Shown: one piece after another, positions 15,465-25,162 of the stretch
How the letters are laid out: every line of letters begins with the position of its first letter
Position numbering within the stretch: the stretch's first letter is position 1
NCBI RefSeq assembly: GCF_004310685.1
Contig: NZ_SISG01000002.1
Coordinates: forward strand, 181,952 to 245,951
From: Glaciihabitans arcticus
GTDB taxonomy: Bacteria > Actinomycetota > Actinomycetes > Actinomycetales > Microbacteriaceae
Reading direction: 5' to 3'
DNA: 64,000 nucleotides
Position numbers and translations under genes: made by a program
Notes under the pieces: model-generated
The model's input: the letters and a program-made list of their open reading frames with translations, nothing else
The model's database searches: none
What the model was told of the DNA's origin: nothing

Positions 15465-17204
15465 ATGAGCGATGACAAGAAGATATTTATCCCGTCCAGC
15501 CCGCTTCCGGAAGGGCGCAGGGGCGTTCTCACACCGTTCGAACCAGGGACGCGGACGCTTAAGGCCGGTTATCAGGTTGCCCCGTCGTTTCTCCCGTTGC
15601 CTACCGACATCATTTTCGAGAAGGATGTGCCGATCACTCTGCGCGACGGAGTGATTGTCTACACCGACATCTTCCGTCCGGTGACCGATGAAAAGGTTCC
15701 CGTTATTTTCGGGTACAGCCCCTATGGCAAGGCCCAAGGCAGCTCGATCAGCGTGATGGGTGTTTTCGGTCTTGTTGGTCTCAGCAATGGCATCGTGTCG
15801 GGTCTCGAGAAGTTCGAGGGCGCCGACCCCGCCTTCTGGTGTGCGCAGGGCTACGCCGTGGCGAACCCGGACATCCGTGGCGTTGTCGACTCCGACGGCG
15901 ATAGCGTGCTCTGGGATCGCCAAGATGGGCGCGACGGGTATGACATTGTGGAGTGGCTGGCTGAGCAGGAGTGGTGCACCGGCAAGGTAGGTATGACCGG
16001 CACTTCTTACCTCGCAGCAACCCAGTGGTTCACGGCTGGCGAGCAGCCGCCGCACCTCGCGGCAATAAACCCGTGGGAGGGCGTAAGCGACACCTACCGC
16101 GACTTAGTAATGCGCGGTGGGATGCCCGACTCCGGGTTCGCCCGGCAACTGCAGACCGGGAGCTTCTTCGGCAAGGGCAAGAAGGAGGACATCCTTGCCG
16201 AAGCTGAGGCCTACCCGCTGGTCAATGACCTATGGGAAGACAAGATTGCCGACTTCGACAAGATTTCCGTGCCGGCCTACGTGGTGGCCAGCTACTCGAA
16301 CACCCTGCATACCGCGGGTACCTTCCGCGCGTGGCGCCGCATGACGTCCGAAGACAAGTGGCTGCGCATTCATAACAGCCAGGAGTGGCCGGATTACTAC
16401 GATGAGGGAAACCGCGAAGACCTGCGCCGGTTCTTCGATCACTTCCTAAAGGGCGTCGATAACGCGTGGGAGACGACGCCCCGCGTGCGCTATTCCGTTC
16501 TGGACCTCGAAGGCGGTGACCAGATTAATGTCGCGGCCGATCAGTTTCCGCCGGCGAATGTCGTGTCGACGAAGTACTACCTGAACGGTCACACTCGCTC
16601 TCTTAATAACGAAGCGCCGTCCGACGATGTGCCTGCAACCTACGTCGTGGGCTCCAACCCGGACGCGGTCTCGTTCGTGACGCGGTTCGATGAGGAGACC
16701 ACTCTGGTCGGGTACCCGAAGGCGCATCTCTTTGTGGAAGCGCGCGACTCGGACGACATGGACCTGTTCGTCGTCCTGCAGAAGCTCGACAGGTTTGGGA
16801 CCCCGCGAGAGGCGTTCACAGTGCCAAATCAGAGCGCCATGGTCCACGACATCACCGATCACGGTGGCACGATCCTGCGGTACAAAGGTTCCGATGGCCG
16901 CCTTCGAGTTTCGCTGCGTCATCTCGATGAAAAGTTGTCGACAGACGATGTGCCAGAACACACATTTGACCGCACGGAGAAGCTCTCGGCCGGCGAGATC
17001 GTAGAGATCGAAATCGAGCTGCTGCCTGTCGGTCTCATCTTCTACCCGGGTGAACAGCTGCGCTTCGTTGTGAGCTCCCGCAACCTGCTCGGCACCATGA
17101 TGCCAGGCATCGTCGAGTACGTGGGCACAAACAGTGGAAAGCATGTCATCCACACTGGCGGCGAACATGCCTCGTATCTGCAGCTTCCCCTGCAGAAACA
17201 GTAG
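15465..17204 (+). CDS. CocE/NonD-family serine hydrolase
   Basis: 579 residues from an ATG at 15465, chosen for AAGGAG 6 nt upstream over an in-frame ATG at 15438. The N-terminal alpha/beta-hydrolase domain has the nucleophile in GMTGTSYLAA (Ser181), and the C-terminal jelly-roll domain typical of X-Pro dipeptidyl-peptidase/cocaine-esterase relatives covers about residues 360-579. No signal peptide is seen, so the enzyme is likely cytoplasmic. Members cleave acyl esters or amides; the substrate cannot be read from sequence. Probably induced through the divergent TetR protein. Confidence 0.88.
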   Translation: MSDDKKIFIPSSPLPEGRRGVLTPFEPGTRTLKAGYQVAPSFLPLPTDIIFEKDVPITLRDGVIVYTDIFRPVTDEKVPVIFGYSPYGKAQGSSISVMGVFGLVGLSNGIVSGLEKFEGADPAFWCAQGYAVANPDIRGVVDSDGDSVLWDRQDGRDGYDIVEWLAEQEWCTGKVGMTGTSYLAATQWFTAGEQPPHLAAINPWEGVSDTYRDLVMRGGMPDSGFARQLQTGSFFGKGKKEDILAEAEAYPLVNDLWEDKIADFDKISVPAYVVASYSNTLHTAGTFRAWRRMTSEDKWLRIHNSQEWPDYYDEGNREDLRRFFDHFLKGVDNAWETTPRVRYSVLDLEGGDQINVAADQFPPANVVSTKYYLNGHTRSLNNEAPSDDVPATYVVGSNPDAVSFVTRFDEETTLVGYPKAHLFVEARDSDDMDLFVVLQKLDRFGTPREAFTVPNQSAMVHDITDHGGTILRYKGSDGRLRVSLRHLDEKLSTDDVPEHTFDRTEKLSAGEIVEIEIELLPVGLIFYPGEQLRFVVSSRNLLGTMMPGIVEYVGTNSGKHVIHTGGEHASYLQLPLQKQ

Positions 17205-17443
17205 GGCCGCCCACGCAAACCTGCTGGGGTCGTGCTGCCGGAAGCCGAGCACCGTGCGACGTTCCCGTCTATGCCTGCCAAGTTCTCAGTACACACGCCA
17301 CTGAGCGAGCAGGATGGAACGGAGAGCAGATTCATTCGGACTATCTCTTGCTACTGTCCGAAAATGTTGCGCCCGTCGATGGGGTCTTGACCCGCTCACT
17401 GACCGACTACTAGCCAGCGGGATGTTCGCCCTCATCCGCCCGA

Positions 17444-17812
17444 TCACCGCTTCGGCGTCGATTCATTGCGCTCACTCGCCCAGCTCGAAGAGCTCGAACG
17501 ATCAGATGAGGGGTCAGCGTCGATTCGTCGCCAGATCAATGCAAAGAGCAGTCCGATGGACCCGCTGAGAGCGGAGATGACCACACTGACGGCGATGGAT
17601 GTGTGTGGAAGGACCCCGGCGACGACAAACATAGATACGAAGAATGCGACGATTCCCAGTACCGAAATGATTCGGTTCTGAAATCGGAACCACATCTTTG
17701 CGAGCCGGCCGGTGCCCGTCTGGTCAGCAGTGCTCCGGCGGTCCAGGAATAGCGCGATCAGCAGGAGCGGGACCACCTGCATAGCGCCCTCGTAGATGGC
17801 GTACAGGTTCAT
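17444..17812 (-). CDS. small membrane protein with four helices
   Basis: 122 residues from the ATG at 17812; a TTG at 17869, overlapping the upstream protease gene by 11 bases, would add 19 Pro-rich residues and may be the coupled start. Predicted helices: MQVVPLLLIALFL, IISVLGIVAFFVSMFVVAGVL, SIAVSVVISALSGSIGLLFALI. The tail is Ser/Arg rich. Probably co-transcribed with the CPBP protease upstream. No family recognised. Confidence 0.65.
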   Translation of the reverse strand: MNLYAIYEGAMQVVPLLLIALFLDRRSTADQTGTGRLAKMWFRFQNRIISVLGIVAFFVSMFVVAGVLPHTSIAVSVVISALSGSIGLLFALIWRRIDADPSSDRSSSSSWASERNESTPKR

Positions 17813-17858
17813 AGTGTCTGCCCGGCGCGCATCGAGGCCGAGACCTGGTGGCGGCGGC

Positions 17859-18584
17859 TCAACTGGCAACCATGTGGAAGTAGATGACGGAGATGATTGT
17901 CGAAGACGCGTTGTTGACGGCGTGGACGATGACGCCCGGCCAGACGGACTTCGTTTTCTGCATCAGCAGTGCGGCCGAGACGCCTACGACGAATGCGACC
18001 GGAGTTGCGAGGTTGACGCCGTGGCTGAAAGCGAACACCGCTGCGCTGAGGATCACGGCAAGCCACACGCCGTAACGCTTGAGGAGGTTGAAGATGACCC
18101 CCCGAAACAGGAACTCTTCCCCGATAGGAGTGAGGACGGCTCCGAAAAGAATCGCACCGATGAATCCTGCGACTCCGCTCGTCGCGGCGGATTGGTAGTT
18201 CGCCTGGACGTCTGCGGCGTCGGTGGTCGCGCTGACGAGACTGGTGATGCCGATGTTCAAAGCAACGACGCCAAGACCGATGGCGAACGCGATGGCGAGC
18301 CATTTCGGCGCGACGCGGGTGATTCCAAAAAGCGCCAGCTTGCGCTTGCGGATGGCGATCGCCAGCAATACTGCGCCGAGCGGGGCGAGTCCGGAGACCG
18401 CGAACTGAGCCAAACCGGCGAGAACTGAGTCGTCTTTGGGAACCTGGAGGAGGAGCAAGATCCCGACGGCGTAAAGCACCACGGCCATGGCGACGGTTAT
18501 CGCAAAATCTGGCCAGGTGACTCGTGTCGCGGAGGCCCGGTCACCGTGGAGGGCTGCATTGGTATCGGAAGGCTGATCTGACAT
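17859..18584 (-). CDS. CPBP-family intramembrane metalloprotease
   Basis: 241 residues, about eight membrane helices. The CPBP (Abi/CAAX protease) motifs are intact: GEEFLFR with E156, E157 and R161, and FAFSHGVN with His188. Such proteins cleave within membranes or provide self-immunity to bacteriocins. It is divergent from a TetR gene at 18688, and a palindrome (18647-18664) sits between the two, so it is probably repressed by that regulator. Substrate unknown. Confidence 0.88.
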   Translation of the reverse strand: MSDQPSDTNAALHGDRASATRVTWPDFAITVAMAVVLYAVGILLLLQVPKDDSVLAGLAQFAVSGLAPLGAVLLAIAIRKRKLALFGITRVAPKWLAIAFAIGLGVVALNIGITSLVSATTDAADVQANYQSAATSGVAGFIGAILFGAVLTPIGEEFLFRGVIFNLLKRYGVWLAVILSAAVFAFSHGVNLATPVAFVVGVSAALLMQKTKSVWPGVIVHAVNNASSTIISVIYFHMVAS

Positions 18585-18646
18585 ATTTTTCCCTAATCGT
18601 TCGCGAGGCTCGAGACCGCATGAAAAAGCGATGCATGGATTAAAGC

Positions 18647-18664
18647 ATACGAGACGACTCGTAT
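18647..18664. promoter_or_regulatory. likely TetR operator for the CPBP protease/TetR pair
   Basis: ATACGAG-ACGA-CTCGTAT: perfect 7-bp arms in the divergent promoter region, 24 bp before the TetR ATG. The right half-site CTCGTAT is the same 7-mer as the tandem array at 13386-13490. Confidence 0.65.
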
Positions 18665-18687
18665 TGTGGAGCGCGGATTAGGCTGGG

Positions 18688-19284
18688 ATGATGGCACCCT
18701 CGGACAGCGGCCCCGGACGTCGACGGAATGAACATTCACATCGTGCGATTCTGGGCGCCGCTATCACCTTGGTCGCAGATAGAGGGTTCGAGAACGTCAC
18801 CGTCGAGTCGATCGCCAGTCACGCAGGCGTGGGCAAGCAGACCATCTACCGATGGTGGCGATCAAAAGGTGAAGTCGTGCTCGAAGCGATCAACGATGGC
18901 TTCGCGGACGTAGCCGCTTTCCCAAATACAGGCGACATCATTGCTGACCTCCGCACCCAGATGGAGAACGTCACGGTGAAACTAGCCACGAGCGATTTCG
19001 GATCGGCGTATCGGGGCCTGATCGCTGCCGCGCAATCCGACCCCGAGCTCGCTCGGAAGCACATTGAGCAGATCATCGAACCGGCGAGCGTGGCGTGCAG
19101 AAAACGCCTCATCCAGGCCCGCGACATGGGGCAAATTCGCTCAGATGCCGACGTGCAATCAATCATCGATCTGCTCTACGGCGCCATCTACTACCGGCTC
19201 CTCCTCAGCACCCGTCCGCTTGCGACTGAACAGGTTGCGCAAGCCATCGACCTCGTCTTCGACGGTATCCGCGGGACTGGATAG
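18688..19284 (+). CDS. TetR-family regulator
   Basis: 198 residues (second ATG at 18691 also possible). The helix-turn-helix spans about residues 16-60 with the strongly conserved core VGKQTIYRWWRSKGEVV; the C-terminal part matches the AcrR/TetR_C class (ARDMGQIRSDADVQSIIDLLYGAIYYRLL). Divergent from the CPBP protease gene and separated from it by a perfect inverted repeat, so autorepression and repression of the protease are expected. Confidence 0.92.
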   Translation: MMAPSDSGPGRRRNEHSHRAILGAAITLVADRGFENVTVESIASHAGVGKQTIYRWWRSKGEVVLEAINDGFADVAAFPNTGDIIADLRTQMENVTVKLATSDFGSAYRGLIAAAQSDPELARKHIEQIIEPASVACRKRLIQARDMGQIRSDADVQSIIDLLYGAIYYRLLLSTRPLATEQVAQAIDLVFDGIRGTG

Positions 19285-19331
19285 CTCACCGTCGCCACCC
19301 GCATTGATGAGACAACGATGCGACCCGGGAT

Positions 19332-19356
19332 GAAGGGCCCGCTCAGCGGGCGCTTC
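19332..19356 (+). terminator. hairpin after the TetR gene
   Basis: GCCCGC-TCA-GCGGGC core extended by GAAG/CTTC outside one mismatch, 47 bp past the TetR stop. No long T tract follows, so its strength is uncertain. Confidence 0.45.
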
Positions 19357-19626
19357 CTCCCGTCCATTAGCGCTCTCCGTTGTTGGCATTGGGCTACCTG
19401 CATCAATCGTTGGACGGCGGCGCTCTATTGAAAGTTAACCGAATAGTGCGCTCACCAATAGTGCGCATTACCGACAGCCTCCGCTTCGACCTGTACCGCA
19501 GCCGCGGCGTAGCGCACCCACGCCACGATTCGCTCGGGTCGCGGTCTGCGGGTGAGCGGATAGGCCTCTAGGGCGTGTCTCACAATCGTCTTGATGGCTT
19601 GTTAAGATTCGGGTGCTCAGTGGTCT

Positions 19627-20247
19627 TTGGTCGAGAGGATGCTGCCGCCGCGTCGGAGAGGTCGGAGGGCGAGGCTGTTCGAGGACGCGCGGGTGATGGT
19701 GGAGGGCATCGTGTACCGGTATCAGACAGGCATTGCGTGGCGTGATCTGCCGCCGGTGTTCAGGCCCTGGCAGACAGTGTGGACGTGGCACCACCGAATG
19801 GCCGCGGACGGCACCTGGGACCGGGGTGCTTGCGAAGCTCACCGCGGCGACGGATGCCGCGGAGTTGGTTGACTGGTCGTTGTCGGCGGACTCCACCGTC
19901 GCCCGCGCGCATCAGCACGCCTCGAACTCCACCCGCCTTTAAGGGGACCTATCGAATTGCACGATCCCAGCATCGAGCCACCTAATCACGGGATCGGACG
20001 CCCCCGAGGTGGTCTGTCAACGAGGATTCATCAGCTCATCGACGGCAACGGGCATGCTGCTCGGTGCAGCACTCATCCGCGGGACCAAGCCATGGCGACG
20101 CCGGCCACTTATCGGCTACGGCCGAGCGCAGTGCCAGATGGACGTTGTCGTACTGACACCCATTTGTCTCTTGGTCCGACTGCGCCAGTGAATACTCGGT
20201 CGCCTCACGCGCACAGTGAAGTCGAAAGCGGAATTTTGTATCCATAA
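19627..20247 (+). pseudogene. IS5-family transposase remnant
   Basis: The first part (MLPPRRRGRRARLFEDARVM ... GIAWRDLPPVFRPWQTVWTWHHRMAADGTWD) is the N-terminal DUF4096 region of IS5-type transposases. The reading frame then shifts near 19820 (continuing as VDWSLSADSTVARAHQHAS) and shifts again near 19940 to a segment IGRPRGGLSTRIHQLIDGNG, which is the usual start of the DDE domain. The rest of the catalytic domain is missing. The left end probably lies near 19570, where GGGCGTGTCTCACAATCG occurs. It is inactive, and points to past insertion at this edge of the accessory region. Confidence 0.85.
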
Positions 20248-20609
20248 CGTTCTGGCATCGCGTTCACCGCTTGCGCTAACGTCACGAAGCCGGTGCACTC
20301 AATAGCGGAAACTGACAATTTCTGTCGATCTCCGAAGAGGACTGGAATATAAACCAAAGAGGATTGGACTGATCACCAGAGTGGTCTGATCCGCTCTTTG
20401 CGACTCGCCCAAAGATCGCTTCCGCGCCGTATCGCAGGCGGTAGCGGCTAATGAGTTGATTTCCAAGCCCGAGCTCGTCGCCCCGCCCGCTGAGACCGCT
20501 GTCGCTCGAGCTCATCTTCAAATGCCGCGAGCGAAACCATCGCGTTAGTCCAGTCCCCATAGTCGATTTCCACAGCAAACGTTTCTTTACGACTCTGCTA
20601 GCGGTCGCG
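20248..20609. other. non-coding stretch with island-edge repeat
   Basis: No supported gene. A tract near 20311-20333 (CTGACAATTTCTGTCGAT...CCG) closely matches one near 9871-9893, about 10.4 kb away on the same strand, suggesting remnants of the same mobile element at both places. Confidence 0.5.
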
Positions 20610-21044
20610 TTAGGCCGAATGACTCAGCGAAATGTCCACTTCGCTCGCTTCGATGGGGCTGTCGACGAAAATGCGGCACACATAGGTGCCTGGTTGCAGG
20701 GCGGCGCTCACCTGCACGTCAGAGACCGCGTCTCGTGCGAGAACTGTCCCAGAGGTGATCTCTATTTCGCGTTCGAAGACCAGCTCACCTCGTGTCTCTA
20801 CATCGCTATCCCAGATTCGCACTGACGTGGGCCCTTCCTGCCCATGAAGGATGCGAAGTACCACGGAGCTCGAGGCAAAGGTGGCGATCTCGTCGGGACT
20901 CGGCCACGGGGGAATCTCCTCTGTCGAGCCTTCATCCTCGATGAGTAGAACTCCCCAAGAAAATTCTCCGCTGGTCTCGGCTAGCTTCATCGGACTCCCG
21001 TTCTTCATGACATCGTGGCGCTCGAATAGCAACGCCTCTGCCAA
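20610..21044 (-). CDS. hypothetical protein, likely beta-sandwich
   Basis: 144 residues from a TTG at 21044; the ATG at 20990 (MKLAETSGEF) has GGGAG 4 nt upstream and may be the true start, giving 126 residues. The C-terminal half has alternating strands (VSAALQPGTYVCRIFVDSP) of a beta-sandwich type. No signal or membrane helix. It stands alone in low-GC accessory DNA; no family recognised. Confidence 0.55.
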   Translation of the reverse strand: MAEALLFERHDVMKNGSPMKLAETSGEFSWGVLLIEDEGSTEEIPPWPSPDEIATFASSSVVLRILHGQEGPTSVRIWDSDVETRGELVFEREIEITSGTVLARDAVSDVQVSAALQPGTYVCRIFVDSPIEASEVDISLSHSA

Positions 21045-21506
21045 GATCTTGCCCTACTCGTCACTCGCCAGGTTCTCTGCCGCAGACTGCTCCATGCGAT
21101 CATCGCATCCCCCAATTCCGTCAGGCATCCACGACCTGGTTCGCTTACCGATCGATGCGCGAGACGTCTTCTGGACTGATTGCGAATCGCGATTCCCGCG
21201 AACGCTGTCTCGCTAACGGTGCTCGGCGAGCGTCCCGGGCATGTAGTCCTGACTGAGGCGATGCCACGACCGCGCAGCCCATGTGAAGGCCGACGACCGA
21301 CGCGTCGTCTTACCGGCCTGACGCAGGGGACGCCCTGGCTTCATTCGACTGAAGGTCCCTCGAACGGAACAACGTCGTTATTTGCGGCCTCACGACGGTG
21401 CAGCGCGCATTACTAGCGCCTACAATATTCGGCTGCGGCTGAAGGCCGACGGCCAACGGCGAGCCTTGCCGATTGAAGCGTGGCGCTCAAATGATCAGGC
21501 GCCGGA
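21045..21506. other. 462-bp intergenic stretch, nothing recognised
   Basis: No ORF with protein-like composition and no strong hairpin or repeat. It separates the hypothetical gene at 20610 from the end of the FtsX-type permease gene. Confidence 0.5.
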
Positions 21507-23945
21507 TCAGGTGGACGTAAATCGCTCGTCGTTCGTGAGCCGTCCAGATGATACGAATGCGGCGATTAGCGTGCCGGCCACGAGAATGAGGATCGTCATC
21601 CCGATCGATTGCCACGGAATAACCAGCTGCAACTCGATGCCGCTTATTCGAATGGTGGCAAACATGCCTACAACTGCGGTGAATGCGGCCCCGACGACCG
21701 CCAGAGTCAATACCGTACTGGTTTGCGCAAATAGCACGGCATTGAGCCAGCCTCGGTGGGCTCCAATGGAGCGCAACGTCGAGAGGTTCGCGCGTAAGAG
21801 GCGCGTTGCGGACAGCACAAAGAAGATCATGATCGACACCGCAAGAGCTGAGATGGTGCTGGCTGCGATTCGCGCTTCAACTGGTTCGGAAAATATGTCG
21901 GGGACGTTGTTCAAAGTTAGCCACTCCGAGTTGAACCCGAGTTCGATCGGGGCGCTCTCGGCTAGCGCCAATTGGTCGCGAGAGCCATTCAAAAAGACCC
22001 GCGTTTGGTTGACTAGCCCGATGTCATTCGCTTGCGCGGTGGAGCGCAGAATGAATCCGTCGAGTCTCCGATAGTCGTTCGCTAGGCCTTCCTTGACAGT
22101 GGCAGAAAAGGTGTGCCGGGCCCCATCGGAGGATTCGAAGGACACTTCTGGCACGTTCGGCTGTTTCGTCCGAATGGTTCCCCCGTTCTGCAACAAATCG
22201 ACTTCCGAAGACGACAATTCAACTCCTGTCAGGGTCTCGAATGCGGTGACGCTCTCGACGACGATGGTTGAACCGTCCAGAAGATCCACGCCTCCATCGG
22301 CAATGAAGAAACTAATGGGCTGTAGGCCGATGTAGTCCCCAATTTCTTGCGTGAGACCGTCAGCCGCCGTGTCCGGAAGGTCTGCAGGCGGCGTGAAATA
22401 TATCTGACCGACGGGAACGGCCGACGAGTTCGAGTCATTTACGGTGGCCAGGGCACTTGCTAGGAGAGTGGACGCCGCAAAAGCGACCACGAGCAAAGCC
22501 GACACTGACGACGTTATCCAACCGGACTGACGAATTTCAGCTTTGAGTCGTCGGGAAGCTAAGAGGGCTGGCATGCTCCGAGGCTCACGAAGCAGCAACA
22601 GCTCGAGCACGAGTGGCAACAGTGCTACCCCGGATAGCGCAAAACAAATGCCGGAGAGAATCATCTGATCGGTGCTCTGTGCGGCCTGCGCTGAGACATA
22701 ACCCGCCGTGACCAAGACGACGCAAAGGATGGGGAGCACTATGTAGTGGACAGGGGCCCTATTTGCGGCTACGAGCTCGCGGGCGCTAAGCGATTGACGC
22801 ACGTTATTGAGCAGAGCACCCAGGCCGCCGCCCAGCAGGGAGGCAACTAAGGCGCCTAACAACATCACCTCCACGTCGTAAACCGGTCCTATCGCTCGCT
22901 CGCTCGCCAAGTCCAGAAGAGGCCGTAGGGCAAGGCCCACTGCAATTCCGGTGGAACATCCCGCTATGAGACCGAGGACGAGACTGGCAACGATCGCCCA
23001 TAGGGCGCTCAAGCCCGTTTTGCGTCGAGCTATACCAATCGAGAGCATGACTGCACGAATCCGATTGATAAACCGAGTGGCGACAATCGTTCCCACCATT
23101 GATGCCACGAAGGGCGCGATGAGGGAGCCCAAACCAAATTCGATCAGCGGAGATGACGTACGTGAAGTCAACTCCGAGCGGCTCTGCACCTGCTGGAGCA
23201 GAATGTCGTTCGCCTGCGATCCTTCGGATGAAGAGAGCACATCAGCCACGACATCCACGATGACAGTTGGGTCGCCGCCGCTCCAATAAACACTTCGGTT
23301 TGCGGTATTTCCATAGCGCTCAGCGACCACGTCGTCGATTGTCGCCAGAGAATTCCAAGTCCCTGGAAAGCCAAACAAGGTGGACGTGCGTCGAGAGAAA
23401 TCATCCTTGGCCACACCTACTACTGTTGCCGTCCAATTCCCATCAAAAAGGCTGACTGATGACCCGACTGGATAGTCCTCTGCGAGGACAGACGAGACGG
23501 TGACTTCCGAGACATTCGCCGGCCAGCGTCCGTCCTGAATGAACAAACGGTTGGGAAACGGTTCGTCGCTCCAATCGCCCTCTTCGAAACCAACCGAGGT
23601 GGATAGCTTGTCCTCGATGGTGAGCCCATCAGAGATGTTGTATCGAATGATGGAGTTGACCGCGCCCGCTTGGGCTATCGCCGCTTGTAAAGCGTCGTCC
23701 GTTATCTCTCCGCTGTCGCCGAGCGATATGAACGTCCCTGTCTGAAGTGAGTAGTCATAAGCGCCCACCATTTGGTTCGCTTGCTGCGCCCCAGAGAATT
23801 GGAATGATTGAAGGGTCAGGAATACTGCCATCAGAATTAGGGCGACTGTAGCGGTGATAAGACCGGACGCACGGACTGGTGCTGCTTTGAGGAAGAACCA
23901 GCTCAGTCCGAAGCGTCGATCAGCGGCGGAACCCGACCGGCTCAT
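21507..23945 (-). CDS. FtsX/MacB-type ABC transporter permease
   Basis: 812 residues. An N-terminal helix (residues 25-50) leads to a large extracellular domain (about 55-275), then three helices (LIAPFVASMVGTIVA, LSALWAIVASLVLGLIAG, VMLLGALVASLLGGG), a second half with its own helix, extracellular domain (about 500-690) and three C-terminal helices. This duplicated FtsX layout is typical of exporters that act on peptides, lipoproteins or antibiotics outside the membrane. GC is lower than in core genes. Its start overlaps the ATPase stop by 4 bases; together with the small secreted protein upstream it forms a three-gene operon. Confidence 0.88.
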   Translation of the reverse strand: MSRSGSAADRRFGLSWFFLKAAPVRASGLITATVALILMAVFLTLQSFQFSGAQQANQMVGAYDYSLQTGTFISLGDSGEITDDALQAAIAQAGAVNSIIRYNISDGLTIEDKLSTSVGFEEGDWSDEPFPNRLFIQDGRWPANVSEVTVSSVLAEDYPVGSSVSLFDGNWTATVVGVAKDDFSRRTSTLFGFPGTWNSLATIDDVVAERYGNTANRSVYWSGGDPTVIVDVVADVLSSSEGSQANDILLQQVQSRSELTSRTSSPLIEFGLGSLIAPFVASMVGTIVATRFINRIRAVMLSIGIARRKTGLSALWAIVASLVLGLIAGCSTGIAVGLALRPLLDLASERAIGPVYDVEVMLLGALVASLLGGGLGALLNNVRQSLSARELVAANRAPVHYIVLPILCVVLVTAGYVSAQAAQSTDQMILSGICFALSGVALLPLVLELLLLREPRSMPALLASRRLKAEIRQSGWITSSVSALLVVAFAASTLLASALATVNDSNSSAVPVGQIYFTPPADLPDTAADGLTQEIGDYIGLQPISFFIADGGVDLLDGSTIVVESVTAFETLTGVELSSSEVDLLQNGGTIRTKQPNVPEVSFESSDGARHTFSATVKEGLANDYRRLDGFILRSTAQANDIGLVNQTRVFLNGSRDQLALAESAPIELGFNSEWLTLNNVPDIFSEPVEARIAASTISALAVSIMIFFVLSATRLLRANLSTLRSIGAHRGWLNAVLFAQTSTVLTLAVVGAAFTAVVGMFATIRISGIELQLVIPWQSIGMTILILVAGTLIAAFVSSGRLTNDERFTST

Positions 23946-24628
23946 GAGCGGGCGACTCTGACTGTGTCCTCCATGATGGAGCCATCTCGTATTGAAATCA
24001 CTCGACTTGCGTAGTTCATGATGATGGGGTCATGAGTGGCAACGATAACCGCAACTCCCTGGCCTGCGATGTTTTGCAAGAGTTCGAATACAGACCGCGA
24101 ACTAACACTGTCTAGGGCGCCTGTTGGTTCATCAGCCAGAAGTATTTGACGCCCTCCGGCGAGGCCGCGGGCTATACCAACGCGCTGTTTCTGTCCACCA
24201 GATAGTTCGACGGGCCTGCGACGTTCCAACCCGTCGAGTCCGAATTCTGAAAGCAATTGGCTGGCTGCAGCCTCGGCCTCACGCGGTCCCCAGCCTCTGG
24301 CACGGAGGGGTAGAGCCACATTTTCAGATGCGGTGAATTCGGCTATCAGGTTGTTGTCTTGAAAAACGATCCCGATCTCATGCAGTCTCAGTCGGGCTCG
24401 TTCCGATTCGCTTAGGACGGATAGCTCTCGGTTTGCCACCTCAACGTCACCGGCGGTGGGCAGCACCAGTCCGCCGATGACGTTAAGGAGAGTTGTTTTC
24501 CCTGATCCACTTGCTCCCAGCAAAGCTACGTACTCACCGGAGTCGATGCGCAGACTGATGTCGTTTAGTGCAACGACGGTGCCGGCGGCGGTGTGGTGCT
24601 CTAGCGTGATGTTGGATAGAGAGATCAA
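23942..24628 (-). CDS. ABC transporter ATP-binding protein (LolD/MacB type)
   Basis: 228 residues from a TTG at 24628, chosen because it follows AAAAGG by 7 nt and begins just before ISLSNITLEHHT; an upstream in-frame start would overlap the preceding gene. Walker A GASGSGKTT, Q-loop FQDNNL, signature LSGGQKQR and Walker B ILLADEPTGALD are intact. It energises the FtsX-type permease encoded next (4-bp overlap). Lies 14 bp after the small secreted cysteine protein gene, so one transcript is expected. Confidence 0.9.
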   Translation of the reverse strand: MISLSNITLEHHTAAGTVVALNDISLRIDSGEYVALLGASGSGKTTLLNVIGGLVLPTAGDVEVANRELSVLSESERARLRLHEIGIVFQDNNLIAEFTASENVALPLRARGWGPREAEAAASQLLSEFGLDGLERRRPVELSGGQKQRVGIARGLAGGRQILLADEPTGALDSVSSRSVFELLQNIAGQGVAVIVATHDPIIMNYASRVISIRDGSIMEDTVRVARS

Positions 24629-24642
24629 GGAACAGCCTTTTC

Positions 24643-25011
24643 TTACGGGCAGCCGGCGGTGGTTCTCCAGCTGGATGCGGTGTCCCGCCAACCAATGGCG
24701 AGGGCGCTGTCGGTGCTATTGCCAGACATTGTGTAGCACGGTCCGCCGCTGGCTTCGGGATACCACGCAGAGTTCGTGGTCATCTTGTTGATCCAGGAGG
24801 CCATGTGGTCGTTGTTGCCCGATGAGATGGACGTCCGGCTCATCCCTGCCGGGCGATTGCCGAGGAAGCCATCGAAGGAGTAGTAGTCGTAGAGGCATAC
24901 ATTCTTGCTGGGACAGTCGGATCCGGTGCCTGCGACAGCGGCGGTGCCGGCAGTGGTGCCCGCTAGTACTGTCACAAGCGCGACAAGAGCGAAGGCATTT
25001 TTTAACTTCAT
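24643..25011 (-). CDS. small secreted cysteine protein (peptidase-inhibitor I36-like)
   Basis: 122 residues, ATG with AAAGGT upstream. A signal peptide (MKLKNAFALVALVTVLAG...) ends near residue 27, leaving about 95 residues with four cysteines (33, 39, 92, 121), enough for two disulfides. The pattern CPSKNVCLYDYYSFDG plus NNDHMASWINKM resembles peptidase inhibitor family I36/crystallin-like domains of actinobacteria. It leads a cassette with an MacB-type ATPase and FtsX permease, the same order seen in lactococcin-972-type bacteriocin operons, though the sequence is not that family. Role as inhibitor, toxin or signal is open. Confidence 0.72.
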   Translation of the reverse strand: MKLKNAFALVALVTVLAGTTAGTAAVAGTGSDCPSKNVCLYDYYSFDGFLGNRPAGMSRTSISSGNNDHMASWINKMTTNSAWYPEASGGPCYTMSGNSTDSALAIGWRDTASSWRTTAGCP

Positions 25012-25038
25012 GGGTTTACCTTTAAAGACTTTTGAATA

Positions 25039-25062
25039 CTCCGCTCACGTGTGAGAGCGGAG
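25039..25062 (-). promoter_or_regulatory. hairpin in the leader of the secreted-protein cassette
   Basis: CTCCGCTC pairs perfectly with GAGCGGAG across an 8-nt loop, 28 bp before the ATG of the secreted protein. It may be an operator or an mRNA leader structure. Confidence 0.5.
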
Positions 25063-25162
25063 AGACCGCTACACAAACGCAGCAGGTTTGAAAAATTCTC
25101 GACCACTGCATGGCACTTATTGTTGAGCACGAGGTGGCCAGAGACAATATTGATTTTGAGCA

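Noticed and set aside
20282..20578. Minus-strand ORF of 98 codons near the IS remnant
   Set aside because: Composition is not protein-like and it runs through island-edge repeat sequence without an RBS.
24643..25011. Lactococcin-972 family bacteriocin
   Set aside because: Operon layout is similar, but the sequence pattern (four Cys, CLYDYYSFDG) fits I36-like proteins better; bacteriocin kept only as a hypothesis.
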